The notes: generated by a model not told the origin, from the sequence alone. A stretch of DNA of 64,000 bases from Paenibacillus sp. YN15 (GCF_003285005.1 NZ_QMFA01000026.1:29646-93645), one strand, 5' to 3'. Counted from the stretch's first letter, positions 7,431 to 15,726 are shown. Translations and numbers: made by a program.

Positions 7431-8423
7431 TCATTGCCCCGGGGCACCCCACCGCAGCGCCAAACCGGCATAAGTCAGCCCTCCGCCAAAGCCCAGCAGC
7501 GCCAGCCTTTGCCCCTGCTTCAGCCTGCCCTCGTCCAAAGCAAGCTGCAAGGCCAGCGGAATGGAGGCCGCTGAGGTGTTTCCCCGAAATTCCACACTGG
7601 TCAATGTGCGCTCCATAGGGACAGGGCCACGTTCGCAAATCGCCTCGATCATCCGCAAATTGGCGCTGTGGGGAACGAACCAATCCACCTCCTCTGCCTC
7701 CCACCCGGCTTTCTCCAGAAGCGCCCTCAGCTGTTCCGGCACCGTCCGCACCGCCCACTTATAGACCTCTCTGCCGTTTTGCACCAGGCAGCCGCCGCCC
7801 AGCAGGGGAACTCCCATCAGCTCGGAGGACAGCCCGCTGCCGTAAACATGGATGCCCCCCTCCCCGAAGGTGCCGGATAAAGCAGCAGCAAACTCGCCTT
7901 CCCCCTCCGTCCGCTCCACCAGAACGGCACCCGCGCCATCCCCAAACAGGATGCAGGTAGAGCGGTCCGTATAGTCGGTGATTTTGGACAAGGCTTCCGC
8001 GCCAATCACCAGCACCTTGCGGTACATGCCGCCGCTCACCATTCCGTCGGCAAGCTGCAGCCCATACACAAACCCGGCGCATGCGGCATTGATATCCAGC
8101 GCCCCGGCATGGGGAATGCCAAGCTCCGCCTGCACCCGGGAGGCTGTGCTGGGGCAGGTATAATCCGGTGTGCTGGTGGCTACCAGAATCATATCCGCAT
8201 CCTCCACCGCAGCCCCATAACGGCGGACCAAATCCTCCACTGCCCGAACGGCCAGCTCGGAGGAATATTCCCCCTCTGCGGCAATCCGCCGCTCTCTCAT
8301 CCCCGTGCGCTGCACAATCCATTCATCGTTGGTATCCACCATTTTTTCCAGATCGGCATTGCTTAGAATCCGCTCCGGCACATACGCTCCCAAAGCCGTT
8401 ATTTTCGATTTGGATTGAAGCAT
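7431..8423 (-). CDS. fabH: 3-oxoacyl-ACP synthase III (KAS III)
   Basis: A 330-aa FabH that condenses an acyl-CoA starter with malonyl-ACP in the first step of fatty acid synthesis. The catalytic triad is visible: Cys115 in INAACAGF, His252 in PHSANLRMI and Asn282 in EFRGNTSAAS. The glycine-rich C-terminal GFGGGLTYAG is also present. The gene stands alone, not in a fab cluster, and has a FapR-type operator over its promoter, so it should be derepressed when malonyl-CoA rises. Bacillota often carry two FabH enzymes of different starter preference; which type this is cannot be told from the sequence alone. Confidence 0.95.
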   Translation of the reverse strand: MLQSKSKITALGAYVPERILSNADLEKMVDTNDEWIVQRTGMRERRIAAEGEYSSELAVRAVEDLVRRYGAAVEDADMILVATSTPDYTCPSTASRVQAELGIPHAGALDINAACAGFVYGLQLADGMVSGGMYRKVLVIGAEALSKITDYTDRSTCILFGDGAGAVLVERTEGEGEFAAALSGTFGEGGIHVYGSGLSSELMGVPLLGGGCLVQNGREVYKWAVRTVPEQLRALLEKAGWEAEEVDWFVPHSANLRMIEAICERGPVPMERTLTSVEFRGNTSAASIPLALQLALDEGRLKQGQRLALLGFGGGLTYAGLALRWGAPGQ

Positions 8424-8470
8424 GGTTATGATCCCTCCCCAAGTTGCCCCTCATAAGAGCTATTGTGATT

Positions 8471-8503
8471 ATTATAGCACTTAGTATTAGAACTTGGTAC
8501 TAA
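8471..8503 (-). promoter_or_regulatory. FapR operator and -10 box of fabH
   Basis: TTAGAACTTGGTACTAA at 8487-8503 matches the FapR consensus TTAGTACCTGATACTAA at 14 of 17 positions and keeps its dyad ends. On the minus strand a perfect TATAAT (8471-8476) follows 10 bp downstream, so the operator covers the -35 region. The fabH start is about 47 nt further on. The consensus is recalled from B. subtilis work; binding here is inference. Confidence 0.75.
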
Positions 8504-8670
8504 TTCCGGATTCTAATTCTAATCCCAATTCTATTTCCGACCGAATCGACAAATCCGTTTTAACCTTTTTAAACCATTTTCCGCATCCTGCCGTCTATTT
8601 TTATGATTGACCCTGGAGAAAAAGCGGGTATATATTCATCATCTCTGACACAAAAAGGAGCTGAAGCTTT

Positions 8671-9810
8671 ATGAAACCTAATCCCAACCAGACTGCCGCC
8701 GTCTCCGTCCCCCGTTTGGCACCGAGCGCCAGACGGTTTATCACATTGCCTCTTGCCGCCGTTTTGCTGGCGGGTACTACCCTGCTCCCCGTAGCCGTTC
8801 CGGCTGCGCAAGCCGAAGCCTCCGGTTATGCCGCAGAAGCCCAACAGCAAGCGGAGCAGACCACGTTATTCAAATCCTTCATAATGGAGATAAACGGGCA
8901 GCAAGAATCTGTACCCGGCGCTGTTTCCCCTGACGGCGGAACAACTTATGTAGCCATCCGCACGCTTAGCGAAAAGCTGGGGCTGGAGGTAGCCTGGGAC
9001 CCTCAGAATGAAGCCTCCACAGTGAGCGGCCGCAACGTCACCCTTGTCACCAAAGTAAGTAATCCGGAGCCCTATACCATCAATGGACAAAAGCTATACG
9101 GAGCCGAGCCGCTGCTGGTAGATGGCACCACCTATCTCCCGGCCTTATTTTTCCTGGATACCTTTGGTTATACCGCTGTCACCGATGAAGCAACCGGCGT
9201 AACTGCAATTACAGCTTTGCCCGTAAATGCGCTGACCATCACCACCGGAATCCTCGACGAAACCACCGACAAGCTGGAGTTCAAGCTTCAGTATCCGCAG
9301 ATTGCCGGGTTGGCCGACAAGGCGGTCCAGGATAAAATAAACGGCACCATCCAGACGGAGATAACCCGGCTGGCCGAAGCAGCGCGCAAGGATCTGGAGC
9401 AGGCCGGCGACAGCGAAAGAACCATACCCAACGGCTACACCGTCTATTATTTCGTCAAGCAGAACAGCGGCGGCAAGCTCAGCCTTTACCTGCAATCCTA
9501 CCTCTATACCGGCGGGGCCCACGGCATGCCGGGGCGGGTTCCGCTGACCTTTGACCTGACGACTGGAGATACGCTGACGCTGCAGCAAGCAGCCGGGAAT
9601 AACCCGGATTACGCCGCCATTATTAACATGATTGTCAAGGAGGAATTTGCCACGCGGGAGATGGTCCTGGCACCCTTTGAATCCATCTCCGCGGATCAGC
9701 CGTACTTTCTGCAGAATAACGACATTGTCGTCTACTTCGAGCCTTACGAATATACGGCCTATGCCGCCGGCTTCCCAGAATTTGCAATCCCGGCGAGCCA
9801 GTTCGAATAA
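8671..9810 (+). CDS. Secreted protein: copper-amine-oxidase-N-like domain plus DUF4163/DUF3298
   Basis: A 379-aa exported protein. A positively charged start and hydrophobic segment ending VAVPAAQAEA (about residues 30-50) form a signal peptide. Next comes a copper amine oxidase N-terminal-like module (TTYVAIRTLSEKLGLEVAWD and TTYLPALFFLD), common in Paenibacillus surface proteins. The C-terminal half resembles DUF4163/DUF3298 of RsiV-type proteins (LQSYLYTGGAHGMPG, LTFDLTTGDTLTL, FEPYEYTAYAAGFPEF). Relatives of the second domain bind lysozyme or other wall-active proteins. Start ATG 8671 follows AAGGAG; a terminator follows the stop. It is monocistronic. Function is unknown; an envelope-stress or inhibitor role is only a guess. 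Confidence 0.8.
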   Translation: MKPNPNQTAAVSVPRLAPSARRFITLPLAAVLLAGTTLLPVAVPAAQAEASGYAAEAQQQAEQTTLFKSFIMEINGQQESVPGAVSPDGGTTYVAIRTLSEKLGLEVAWDPQNEASTVSGRNVTLVTKVSNPEPYTINGQKLYGAEPLLVDGTTYLPALFFLDTFGYTAVTDEATGVTAITALPVNALTITTGILDETTDKLEFKLQYPQIAGLADKAVQDKINGTIQTEITRLAEAARKDLEQAGDSERTIPNGYTVYYFVKQNSGGKLSLYLQSYLYTGGAHGMPGRVPLTFDLTTGDTLTLQQAAGNNPDYAAIINMIVKEEFATREMVLAPFESISADQPYFLQNNDIVVYFEPYEYTAYAAGFPEFAIPASQFE

Positions 9811-9829
9811 CCTCCCCCGGGTAAAAGCT

Positions 9830-9864
9830 AAAGCCCCTGTCCAATGGATGCAGGGGTTTTACTT
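9830..9864 (+). terminator. Intrinsic terminator
   Basis: AGCCCCTG and CAGGGGTTTT form a GC-rich stem over a short loop, followed by TTTTACTTT, just downstream of the secreted DUF4163 protein. Confidence 0.8.
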
Positions 9865-9908
9865 TGAGACACGTCAGCCCATTTTCCAATCCGCTCCAGT
9901 CACAGGAT

Positions 9909-10018
9909 CACCCGTTCAACGGGTGGCTTGATATCGCTCCCCTGTAAGGGGCATGGTACTGGCTGCGCCTAAAGGCGCGGTTTCGCCAGCCCTGATCACT
10001 GGCTACCCCTGAAAGGGT
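9909..10018. other. Array of four short hairpins at the transposase end
   Basis: Four compact stems follow each other: CACCCG/CGGGTG (9909-9925), CCCC/GGGG around TGTAA (9939-9951), GCGCC/GGCGC (9965-9978) and ACCC/GGGT (10005-10018). They lie beyond the 3' end of the degenerate IS200-type tnpA. IS200/IS605 ends use subterminal hairpins, so this is probably the element's end. An inverted pair GGTTTCGCCAGCC (9979-9991) and GGCTGGCGAAACC (10466-10478) brackets the transposase remnant. Confidence 0.6.
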
Positions 10019-10440
10019 TACTTCTCTGCCTTGTCTTCGATGATATCCGCTTCTTCCTACTTCTGGATATGCTCTCGAATCACATCTTTATTGACACCGA
10101 CCGTACTTACGAAATATCCCCTTGCCCACAGATGTCTCCCGCTCCCTTGCTTCATTTGTGGGAAGCGGTCAAACACCATCAGGACACTTTTGCCTTTGAG
10201 GTACCCCATAAATTCGGACACACTCAGTTTCGGAGGGATCTTCACGTACATATGTACATGGTCTGCACTGATGCTCCCTTTTACCAACTCTACATTCTTG
10301 TACTCACATAATGTCCTCAGAATTTCCACGACTTCTTTCCTGATCTCCTTATAAAAGATTTTTCGGCGTTGTTTCGGGATGAATATGATATGATAACTAC
10401 AATCCCACCGGGTTCGGGCTAGACTGCTATCCCCATGGGT
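10018..10440 (-). pseudogene. Degenerate IS200/IS605-type TnpA (Y1) transposase
   Basis: Reading the minus strand gives a TnpA-like protein: RTRWDCSYHIIFIPKQRRK, then KGSISADHVHMYVKIPP containing the HUH metal motif (HVH), then a Tyr-containing tail (WARGYFVSTVGVNKDVIREHIQ). Two lesions are visible. No in-frame start codon precedes GDSSLARTRWDC; the nearest ATG is one base out of frame. An in-frame TAG at about 10038-10040 cuts off the last residues (EEADIIEDKAEK), which remain readable to a TAA at 10018. No TnpB is present. The element probably depends on a transposase elsewhere, if it moves at all. Confidence 0.75.
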
Positions 10441-10599
10441 ACCGTCCCCCTTTGCTTACGAATGTGGCTGGCGAAACCACTTCTCAGTATAGCAAACGGA
10501 GACTTTTTTTCATCACCCCTCACGGCTCTTCCTGTTCAGTTCTCCCAAGCATAGCCTGGGGCTTAATATTTGAGTAATTGACTTTCTTTTTGTAATTGA

Positions 10600-10783
10600 C
10601 TATCACTTGTGCTTATAGCTGTCCTCGTCCATAAGAGCCAACAAGCAAGCTATGTTGTGTTTCACTTTGAACATTCCAAAAATCACGGTTAATAGTGCTC
10701 GTAACCGTGCGATAACGTAACGCCAATAAATCTCTTGTGTCTTGTGGAATCACTTCCCCGTGTTTTTCAACATGATGAATCAT
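10600..10783 (-). pseudogene. Truncated CD-NTase/SMODS-like nucleotidyltransferase
   Basis: An AAGGAG site right after the endonuclease stop leads to ATG 10783 and a 56-residue frame: MIHHVEKHGEVIPQDTRDLL, a helical middle, then LLVGSYGRGQL and stop. GSYGRG is the start of the nucleotidyltransferase motif GS-Y-x-R-G-T seen in CBASS CD-NTases. Restoring one lost A after GRG gives GRGTAISTSD in the next frame, the expected continuation, after which homology ends at about 10600 against unrelated DNA near the IS200 remnant. So the gene has both a one-base deletion and a truncation before the catalytic Asp pair. The family call rests on a short motif plus the helical lead-in. Confidence 0.6.
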
Positions 10784-10796
10784 GGCAAAGTACTCC

Positions 10797-11531
10797 TTAT
10801 CTCCCCGAATTAAACTCTACAAGCTTTTCCCAATCAATGCTGCCATCTTCAAGGCAAAATTCATTGGTGAACTCTTTTACAAGCCGATTAGACGCCTTTT
10901 GATACGCCTGCTCAAAATCCTCAGCATACTTTTCCGGCAGCTTGTCCATAAACCGAATCAGTTTTACATAGAACTGGTCATCGCCCGTAAGCTCATACCA
11001 TAATTGCTGTCCCGCCCATTCCGTATAGAATTTCGGCAAGCCCCTGCCCGTAGACTTCTTCTTGCCGTAACTGTACCCGATAATAGGCACAAACCGTTTC
11101 TTTGCCTGTTGCGCCAATTTTCCAGCAGCCATAAAATTTTGCTCTTGCTTTTTCTTGCTGTCGGCATTGAATACGCTCGGTCCGGATTTCACCGCAACCG
11201 CATAAATCGTATCGCCGCGCTCTGCCATAACATCAACACCCTCGGCAAGTGCCTTTTGCCCTTGCCCTGCGGCGGTGGCAATCGGCTCAAAAAACACATT
11301 ACCAAAAACCGTTTCCTCGGAAGAAGAAATAAATGCGGCTAAAATCGCCTCAACAATCTGCGCCGCGCCGTTCATTGCCTTTGCGCGGAAAAGATACGGA
11401 TTTTTCCGGCGCATGATATTTCTGATATTGATATTATCCACCTTAGAAATCAAGGTCGTGTAAAAATTATCCAATGCTGTTGCGATTGCAGAAACAACCG
11501 CTTCCTCGCTGTATGATTCATTAATTGGCAT
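10797..11531 (-). CDS. Type II restriction endonuclease, PmeII-like family
   Basis: A 244-aa protein paired with a cytosine methyltransferase. RRKNPYLFRAK followed by ISSSEETVFG matches the conserved N-terminal block of PmeII-like type II endonucleases as I recall them. EGVDVMAE..YAVAVKSGP supplies a PD-(D/E)xK-like core (D, then K of VKSG). Start ATG 11531 is chosen because GGGAGGG lies 6 nt upstream; ATG 11537 is too close to that site. The frame overlaps the methyltransferase 3' end by 11 nt, so both are probably co-translated. The recognition sequence cannot be predicted. AT content is higher than in host genes, consistent with transfer. Confidence 0.75.
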   Translation of the reverse strand: MPINESYSEEAVVSAIATALDNFYTTLISKVDNINIRNIMRRKNPYLFRAKAMNGAAQIVEAILAAFISSSEETVFGNVFFEPIATAAGQGQKALAEGVDVMAERGDTIYAVAVKSGPSVFNADSKKKQEQNFMAAGKLAQQAKKRFVPIIGYSYGKKKSTGRGLPKFYTEWAGQQLWYELTGDDQFYVKLIRFMDKLPEKYAEDFEQAYQKASNRLVKEFTNEFCLEDGSIDWEKLVEFNSGR

Positions 11532-12711
11532 TTGCATACCCTCCCAATACCATTGCTTGCTTGATTTTATTGTGTACATCTGTACCGCGAACCCGTTTTG
11601 TCTTTATTTCTGCGGTTTCGTCCGCAACGGATAAAATCGCTTGTCCAAGTGCCTTTGCCAAACCCACAGGTACAGCGTTCCCTATTTGGCGGTATTTTGC
11701 CGCAACCGTTCCTGTAAATCGCCAGTTATCGGGGAATTGCTGAATCCTTGCGTATTCCCTTACTGATAAGGGACGATTCTGCGTAGGGTGGCAAAGCATG
11801 GAAGCTTTCTGTATCGGTGAAGTCACAAGCGTGGGAGCTGGCTGGCTATAAGATAAACGCCGATAGAATCCAACCTTGCCGCCGCCGGATTGATATGCGC
11901 CGCCCATTGCCTGTTCAACCAAATCAAGCGGCAAATCGCGCCAATTACCGCCTTGCGGAATTAACTCTAACAAGCGTGTGCGCTCTGCACCGAAACTGGC
12001 ACATTCCCCGGTTTCATTCTCCAAATCCCCAATAGCCTCTTTTAATGTTATCCATTGATACTGCCTATCTTGATGGAATTGAAAGTGTGTGGGAATTGGT
12101 AGGAAAATTTCCTCGCTATCCCGGCTGCCTATAAGGACAAATCTCTCACGAAACTGCGGAACGCCATAATTCACAGCATCTAAAATTCCATAAACAGTTT
12201 TATATCCAAGGCGTTTAAACTCTCCCAAAACAACATCTAAAACCGTTCCCAATCTTTCCTCATCGGTGATTTTATCGTTGCTCCTGTCCGCATGAGGAAT
12301 ATGCTTTAACGGTGCGGACATCAATCCCTTTACATTTTCCATGATAAAAAAACGAGGGCGTATGTAATCAATCATACGGATAAAATCCATAAATAAGCTG
12401 CCGCGCGGATCGTTAATTCCTAACCGTTTTCCCGCAGTAGAAAACGGCTGGCAAGGTGGGCCGCCGCAAACTAAAAACGGTTCGCCTATGGAAAGTCCTG
12501 CGGCGTTCAGCATATCCTCCGGTGCGATATTGCGAATATCGCCGCCGATTACCTTATGACCATTTGCTTGCATGGTGTCCAAACAAGCCATATCAAAATC
12601 CTGCCCGATTTTCACATTCAGTCCAGCATTTTGTAATCCGATGTCTAAGCCCATCGCGCCTGAAAAAAAGGAAATGACATCTCTATTTTTGTAGTATTGC
12701 TTGTAAGTCAC
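11521..12711 (-). CDS. DNA (cytosine-5-)-methyltransferase
   Basis: A 396-aa C5 methyltransferase. Motif I FSGAMGLDIG (about residues 16-25) binds AdoMet, motif IV GGPPCQPFS carries the catalytic Cys (about residue 87), motif VI ENVKG lies near 125-130, motif VIII is QFRERFVLIGSR, and RQIGNAVP is motif X. The variable region between VIII and IX would set the target sequence. The start is taken as GTG 12711, with AGGTGGTGAGG at good spacing; GTG 12723 is an alternative. It lies between the XRE gene (17-nt gap) and the endonuclease (11-nt overlap), the layout of a self-regulated type II system. It appears intact. Confidence 0.93.
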   Translation of the reverse strand: MTYKQYYKNRDVISFFSGAMGLDIGLQNAGLNVKIGQDFDMACLDTMQANGHKVIGGDIRNIAPEDMLNAAGLSIGEPFLVCGGPPCQPFSTAGKRLGINDPRGSLFMDFIRMIDYIRPRFFIMENVKGLMSAPLKHIPHADRSNDKITDEERLGTVLDVVLGEFKRLGYKTVYGILDAVNYGVPQFRERFVLIGSRDSEEIFLPIPTHFQFHQDRQYQWITLKEAIGDLENETGECASFGAERTRLLELIPQGGNWRDLPLDLVEQAMGGAYQSGGGKVGFYRRLSYSQPAPTLVTSPIQKASMLCHPTQNRPLSVREYARIQQFPDNWRFTGTVAAKYRQIGNAVPVGLAKALGQAILSVADETAEIKTKRVRGTDVHNKIKQAMVLGGYANAN

Positions 12712-12728
12712 AGCCCTCACCACCTTTG

Positions 12729-12938
12729 CTAAATCGAATCGCCACTTGATAAAACAAACTCCCGCTTAAATTTCGCGTGTACAGCGTCAGCAATAATTTC
12801 TAATTCTTCAATAGTAAAGCTGTCCCTTTTCATCTTTGAATTTAATGCTTGTGGGGTTTTTCCAATTCTGCGCGCTAACTCAGCAACGCTGATATTTGAA
12901 CGCACACACAATATTTTTATCTGTTCTGAAACTGTCAT
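12729..12938 (-). CDS. Small XRE-type HTH protein, possible restriction-modification controller
   Basis: A 69-aa protein starting MTVSEQIKILCVRSN, with a helix-turn-helix at about residues 16-37 (SVAELARRIGKTPQALNSKM). ATG 12938 follows GAGGTGGTG; the longer upstream frame runs through the promoter and is rejected. It is the first gene of the minus-strand group XRE-methyltransferase-endonuclease. Family knowledge: controller (C) proteins of type II systems are about this size and bind a dyad at their own promoter. Here a 38-bp palindrome touches the -35 box. The C-protein role is inference; a plain XRE repressor of the mobile element is the alternative. Confidence 0.8.
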   Translation of the reverse strand: MTVSEQIKILCVRSNISVAELARRIGKTPQALNSKMKRDSFTIEELEIIADAVHAKFKREFVLSSGDSI

Positions 12939-12974
12939 ACGCACCACCTCGTTCAAATAAAAACTCACATTGAT

Positions 12975-13039
12975 AGTATAAATGATTTTTTTGATGAAGC
13001 CAAGATAGTCCCTCTCAAATATTTGAAGGGGACTATCTT
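12975..13039 (-). promoter_or_regulatory. Promoter and 38-bp near-perfect palindrome upstream of the XRE/R-M operon
   Basis: On the minus strand, -35 TTGGCT (12998-13003) and -10 TATACT (12975-12980) are 17 bp apart, about 40 bp before the XRE start. A palindrome at 13002-13039 has arms of 19 bp (AAGATAGTCCCTCTCAAAT and its complement) that mismatch at only about two positions, and it overlaps the -35 by 2 bp. No T run follows on either side, so an operator is more likely than a terminator. Confidence 0.7.
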
Positions 13040-13553
13040 TCATAATATAATCTCTTGACCTCACATGGCGTTTTACGCCTGTTCCTCCGCTTTTGCTCTG
13101 CTAATAATGCTTGTCTGTCTTTTCCTCGCCCAGCCACTTTCCGTACCCGTTCAGATTGCGGGATTGAAACGATTGCATTATATTCATCAAGCACCTTTGT
13201 GGCAAGTTCGCCGCTTTCGGTTTGAGCGTTCATCTCATCTTTGTTCCTGATTTGCAAAATGATTTCGTCAAACGGTTTTTCCTGTTTGCCGGAGCGTATT
13301 TTTCGTAATAATCATCAATCATGCGGTCACTTAGGGTCTGCTTGTCGTTGTGACGGCTGACCGCACTTTCAAACATTTCATTATAGACCTGCCGTATATT
13401 TTCGATGCAATAGGAACGGTTTATGCCGGAACGCTCAGGGGCTGTATTGGCGGCGTGGAATTGGCGGCTATTGTGGTTGACCGAGCCTTTTCCTACCATA
13501 ACGCTGATTGTCCGTTGCAAAGTTTTCGCCCTCATTTCTTTTTCGAGTGGCAT
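13033..13553 (-). pseudogene. Frameshifted, truncated MobV-type relaxase
   Basis: The minus strand reads as the N-terminus of a plasmid mobilisation (Mob/Pre, MobV) relaxase: LQRTISVMVGKGSVNHNSRQ, then ERSGINRSYCIENIRQVYNEM and LSDRMIDDYYEK. After YYEK, near 13275, one base is missing and the protein continues in another frame as IRSGKQEKPFDEIILQI, RNKDEMNAQTESGELATKVL and DEY. Beyond that the family's histidine motif (HLHxDE..PHxH) is absent and the frame runs into unrelated sequence ending KRLYYER at 13033. The relaxase is therefore dead. It marks this region as the remains of an integrative mobilisable element or plasmid. Confidence 0.75.
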
Positions 13554-13791
13554 ATCCGGCGCAAGCCAGGATTTTGTTGCTTTCGTCAAAAGTAACGCAA
13601 AAGCACTTTTGACACTCCGTATCAAAAACGCATTGCGCTCCTACGGGGTAGAAGGGGCTTTGCCCCGCCATCTGTGGACGGTTCCCCAATGCTCATTGCC
13701 CTTTGAAAAGGGCAGCCACATAACTTGCCTAAAGTGAGTTTTGCATAACACTTGATAAATCCAAAGGTACATCATATCCCTCCATGTTGAT

Positions 13792-13956
13792 ATGTTCAGC
13801 GCGTGGCACAACGAATCCGAAAAGTTGAAAAGCGGCGAAATCACGGAGGACGAATACAACGCTTGGCGATACAACTACCCAAAAAGCGAAGTCGAGCGGA
13901 CAAAAGCCGCGCTTGACAAGATACGAGACGAAAAAGAAAATCTATCTGACAAATAA
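13792..13956 (+). pseudogene. Short remnant of a mobile-element gene (54 aa)
   Basis: ATG 13792 to TAA 13954-13956 encodes MFSAWHNESEKLKSGEITED and ends RTKAALDKIRDEKENLSDK. It is charged and helical with a WRYNYP patch, and reads like the C-terminal end of a longer accessory protein of conjugative or mobilisable elements. There is no clear ribosome binding site, and its composition matches the island rather than the host. I cannot name the parent family with certainty. Confidence 0.45.
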
Positions 13957-13976
13957 CCCCTTTCAAAACAAACGCA

Positions 13977-14016
13977 AAAAACTCCCGTCTGAACTTAACG
14001 TTCAGACGGGAGTTTT
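13977..14016. terminator. Strong bidirectional terminator at the island edge
   Basis: AAAACTCCCGTCTGAAC and its complement GTTCAGACGGGAGTTTT form a 17-bp stem over a 6-nt loop, flanked by A and T runs. It lies between the last island remnant and the guaA 3' end. Confidence 0.85.
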
Positions 14017-14126
14017 CACTCTGTCAAAATTTACCACGGGATAAAAGTTAGTATCAAATCAGTATCAATGACCGATTAGACGCACCGAAAGCTCGCTTGT
14101 AGCAAGGTTTTACAGCTTTTGACTAC
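14017..14126. other. Junction between mobile island and guaA 3' end
   Basis: About 110 bp without genes between the terminator and the guaA stop codon (14127). The 3' end of guaA is a known insertion target for several genomic islands in Bacillota. A second copy of the terminal sequence (TTACTCCCACTC on the plus strand) was not found elsewhere in the window, so no att pair can be demonstrated. Confidence 0.4.
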
Positions 14127-15665
14127 TTACTCCCACTCAATGGTAGCCGGAGGCTTCGAGGTGATGTCGTAGACCACGCGGTTGACGTTTTCGACTTCGT
14201 TGACGATGCGTACGCTGATCTTCTCCAGCACGTCCCAGGGGATGCGGGCCCAATCGGCGGTCATACCGTCGATGGAGGTGACGGCGCGGATGCCGATGGT
14301 GTAGGAGTAGGTGCGTTCGTCGCCCATGACGCCTACGGACTTCATGTTGGGCAGCGCGGTGAAGTATTGCCAGATTTCCCGGTCCAAACCCGCCGCGGCG
14401 ATCTCTTCCCGCAGGATGGCGTCGGATTCCCGCACAATGTGCAGCTTGTCCTCGGTAACCTCACCCAACACCCGGATGGCCAGACCCGGACCCGGGAACG
14501 GCTGGCGCCACACGATAGCCTTGGGCAGACCGCAGGCCTCGCCTACCTTGCGCACCTCATCCTTGAAGAGCTCCTTCAGGGGCTCCACCAGCTTGAACTT
14601 CATATCCTCCGGCAGCCCGCCCACGTTGTGGTGGGACTTGATGGTTTGGGCCGTAGCCGTGCCGCTTTCGATAATATCCGTATACAGGGTGCCTTGGGCC
14701 AAATAGGCGAAATCGTCAAACTGGGCGGACTCCTCCTCGAACACGCGGATAAACTCGTTGCCGATGATCTTCCGCTTCTTCTCCGGGTCGTCCACACCCG
14801 CCAGATTGCCCAGGAACCGCTCCCTGGCGTCAATCTTCACAACCTTCATATCGAACTTGCCGACAAAGGTTTCCATGACGCTTTCCGCCTCATCCTTGCG
14901 GAGCAGGCCGTGGTCAATGAACATACAGGTCAGTTGGTCGCCGATGGCCTTGTGGATCAGCATGGCGACTACGGAAGAGTCCACGCCGCCGGAGAGGGCG
15001 CACAGCACCTTTTCGCTGCCCACCTGCTCGCGGATGCTTTTTACCGTATCTTCGATAAAGGTTTCCATGCTCCAATTGCCATGGCAGCCGCAAATATTAT
15101 AAAGGAAGTTATGAATCAGCTCATTGCCGTAAACGGAATGCACCACTTCGGGATGGAACTGCACGGCGTACATATTGCGCGCCGCGTGGCTCATGCCGGC
15201 CACCGGGGCATGTGCGGTAAAAGCATCAATGACGAAGCCCTCCGGAACCTGGGATACCATATCTCCGTGGCTCATCCAAACCGTCTGCTTCTGCTCCAGC
15301 CCTTGCGCCAGTCTGTTGCCGGCGGCGAATTCCACGTCGGCCTTGCCGTATTCCCGCTTGGCGGCCCGTTCCACCTTGCCGTTCAATTGGAATGCCATCA
15401 GCTGCATGCCATAGCAGATCCCCAGCACCGGAATGCCCAGATCGTAAATAGCCGGGTCCACATGAGGCGCTCCCTCCGCATATACGCTGGAAGGTCCTCC
15501 GGAGAATACAATGCCCTTGGGCGCCAGCGCCTTGAGCCTGTCCAGCGAAACATTGTACGGCAGCAGCTCGCTGTACACTCCCAAATCCCGGATACGTCTT
15601 GCAATCAACTGGTTGTATTGGCCGCCAAAGTCCAGCACGACAACGATTTCATTCGGCTTCATCAT
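14127..15665 (-). CDS. guaA: GMP synthase (glutamine-hydrolysing)
   Basis: A full-length 512-aa enzyme that converts XMP, ATP and glutamine into GMP. The N-terminal class I amidotransferase has Cys84 in GICYGMQL and the His-Glu pair in QFHPEV (about residue 168). The PP-loop [10 protein letters not shown] (about 222-231) starts the ATP pyrophosphatase domain, and the C-terminal dimerisation domain ends [10 protein letters not shown], exactly as in intact GuaA. The mobile island beside its stop codon has therefore not damaged the protein. It has its own promoter and no partner genes. A weak AGGT site precedes ATG 15665. Confidence 0.98.
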   Translation of the reverse strand: MMKPNEIVVVLDFGGQYNQLIARRIRDLGVYSELLPYNVSLDRLKALAPKGIVFSGGPSSVYAEGAPHVDPAIYDLGIPVLGICYGMQLMAFQLNGKVERAAKREYGKADVEFAAGNRLAQGLEQKQTVWMSHGDMVSQVPEGFVIDAFTAHAPVAGMSHAARNMYAVQFHPEVVHSVYGNELIHNFLYNICGCHGNWSMETFIEDTVKSIREQVGSEKVLCALSGGVDSSVVAMLIHKAIGDQLTCMFIDHGLLRKDEAESVMETFVGKFDMKVVKIDARERFLGNLAGVDDPEKKRKIIGNEFIRVFEEESAQFDDFAYLAQGTLYTDIIESGTATAQTIKSHHNVGGLPEDMKFKLVEPLKELFKDEVRKVGEACGLPKAIVWRQPFPGPGLAIRVLGEVTEDKLHIVRESDAILREEIAAAGLDREIWQYFTALPNMKSVGVMGDERTYSYTIGIRAVTSIDGMTADWARIPWDVLEKISVRIVNEVENVNRVVYDITSKPPATIEWE

Positions 15666-15726
15666 TTACCTGCGCTTTCCAGGACGCCCGTCCAACACGG
15701 CAGCGCCCACATATTTGATGCCTAAT

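Noticed and set aside
9909..10018. Hairpin array read as an omega-RNA or HEARO-like guide RNA
   Set aside because: No TnpB, IscB or HNH gene is nearby, and the stems fit subterminal hairpins of an IS200-type end.
13002..13039. 38-bp palindrome read as an intrinsic terminator
   Set aside because: No T run follows on either strand, and it overlaps a -35 box, so an operator is the better reading.
14017..14126. Direct-repeat att pair flanking the guaA-linked island
   Set aside because: The guaA terminal sequence TTACTCCCACTC has no second copy at 9.8-10.8 kb, so an att pair cannot be shown.
14367..15725. Plus-strand open frame of 452 codons opposite guaA
   Set aside because: Antisense shadow of guaA with His/Gln/Leu-rich composition and no recognisable motif.
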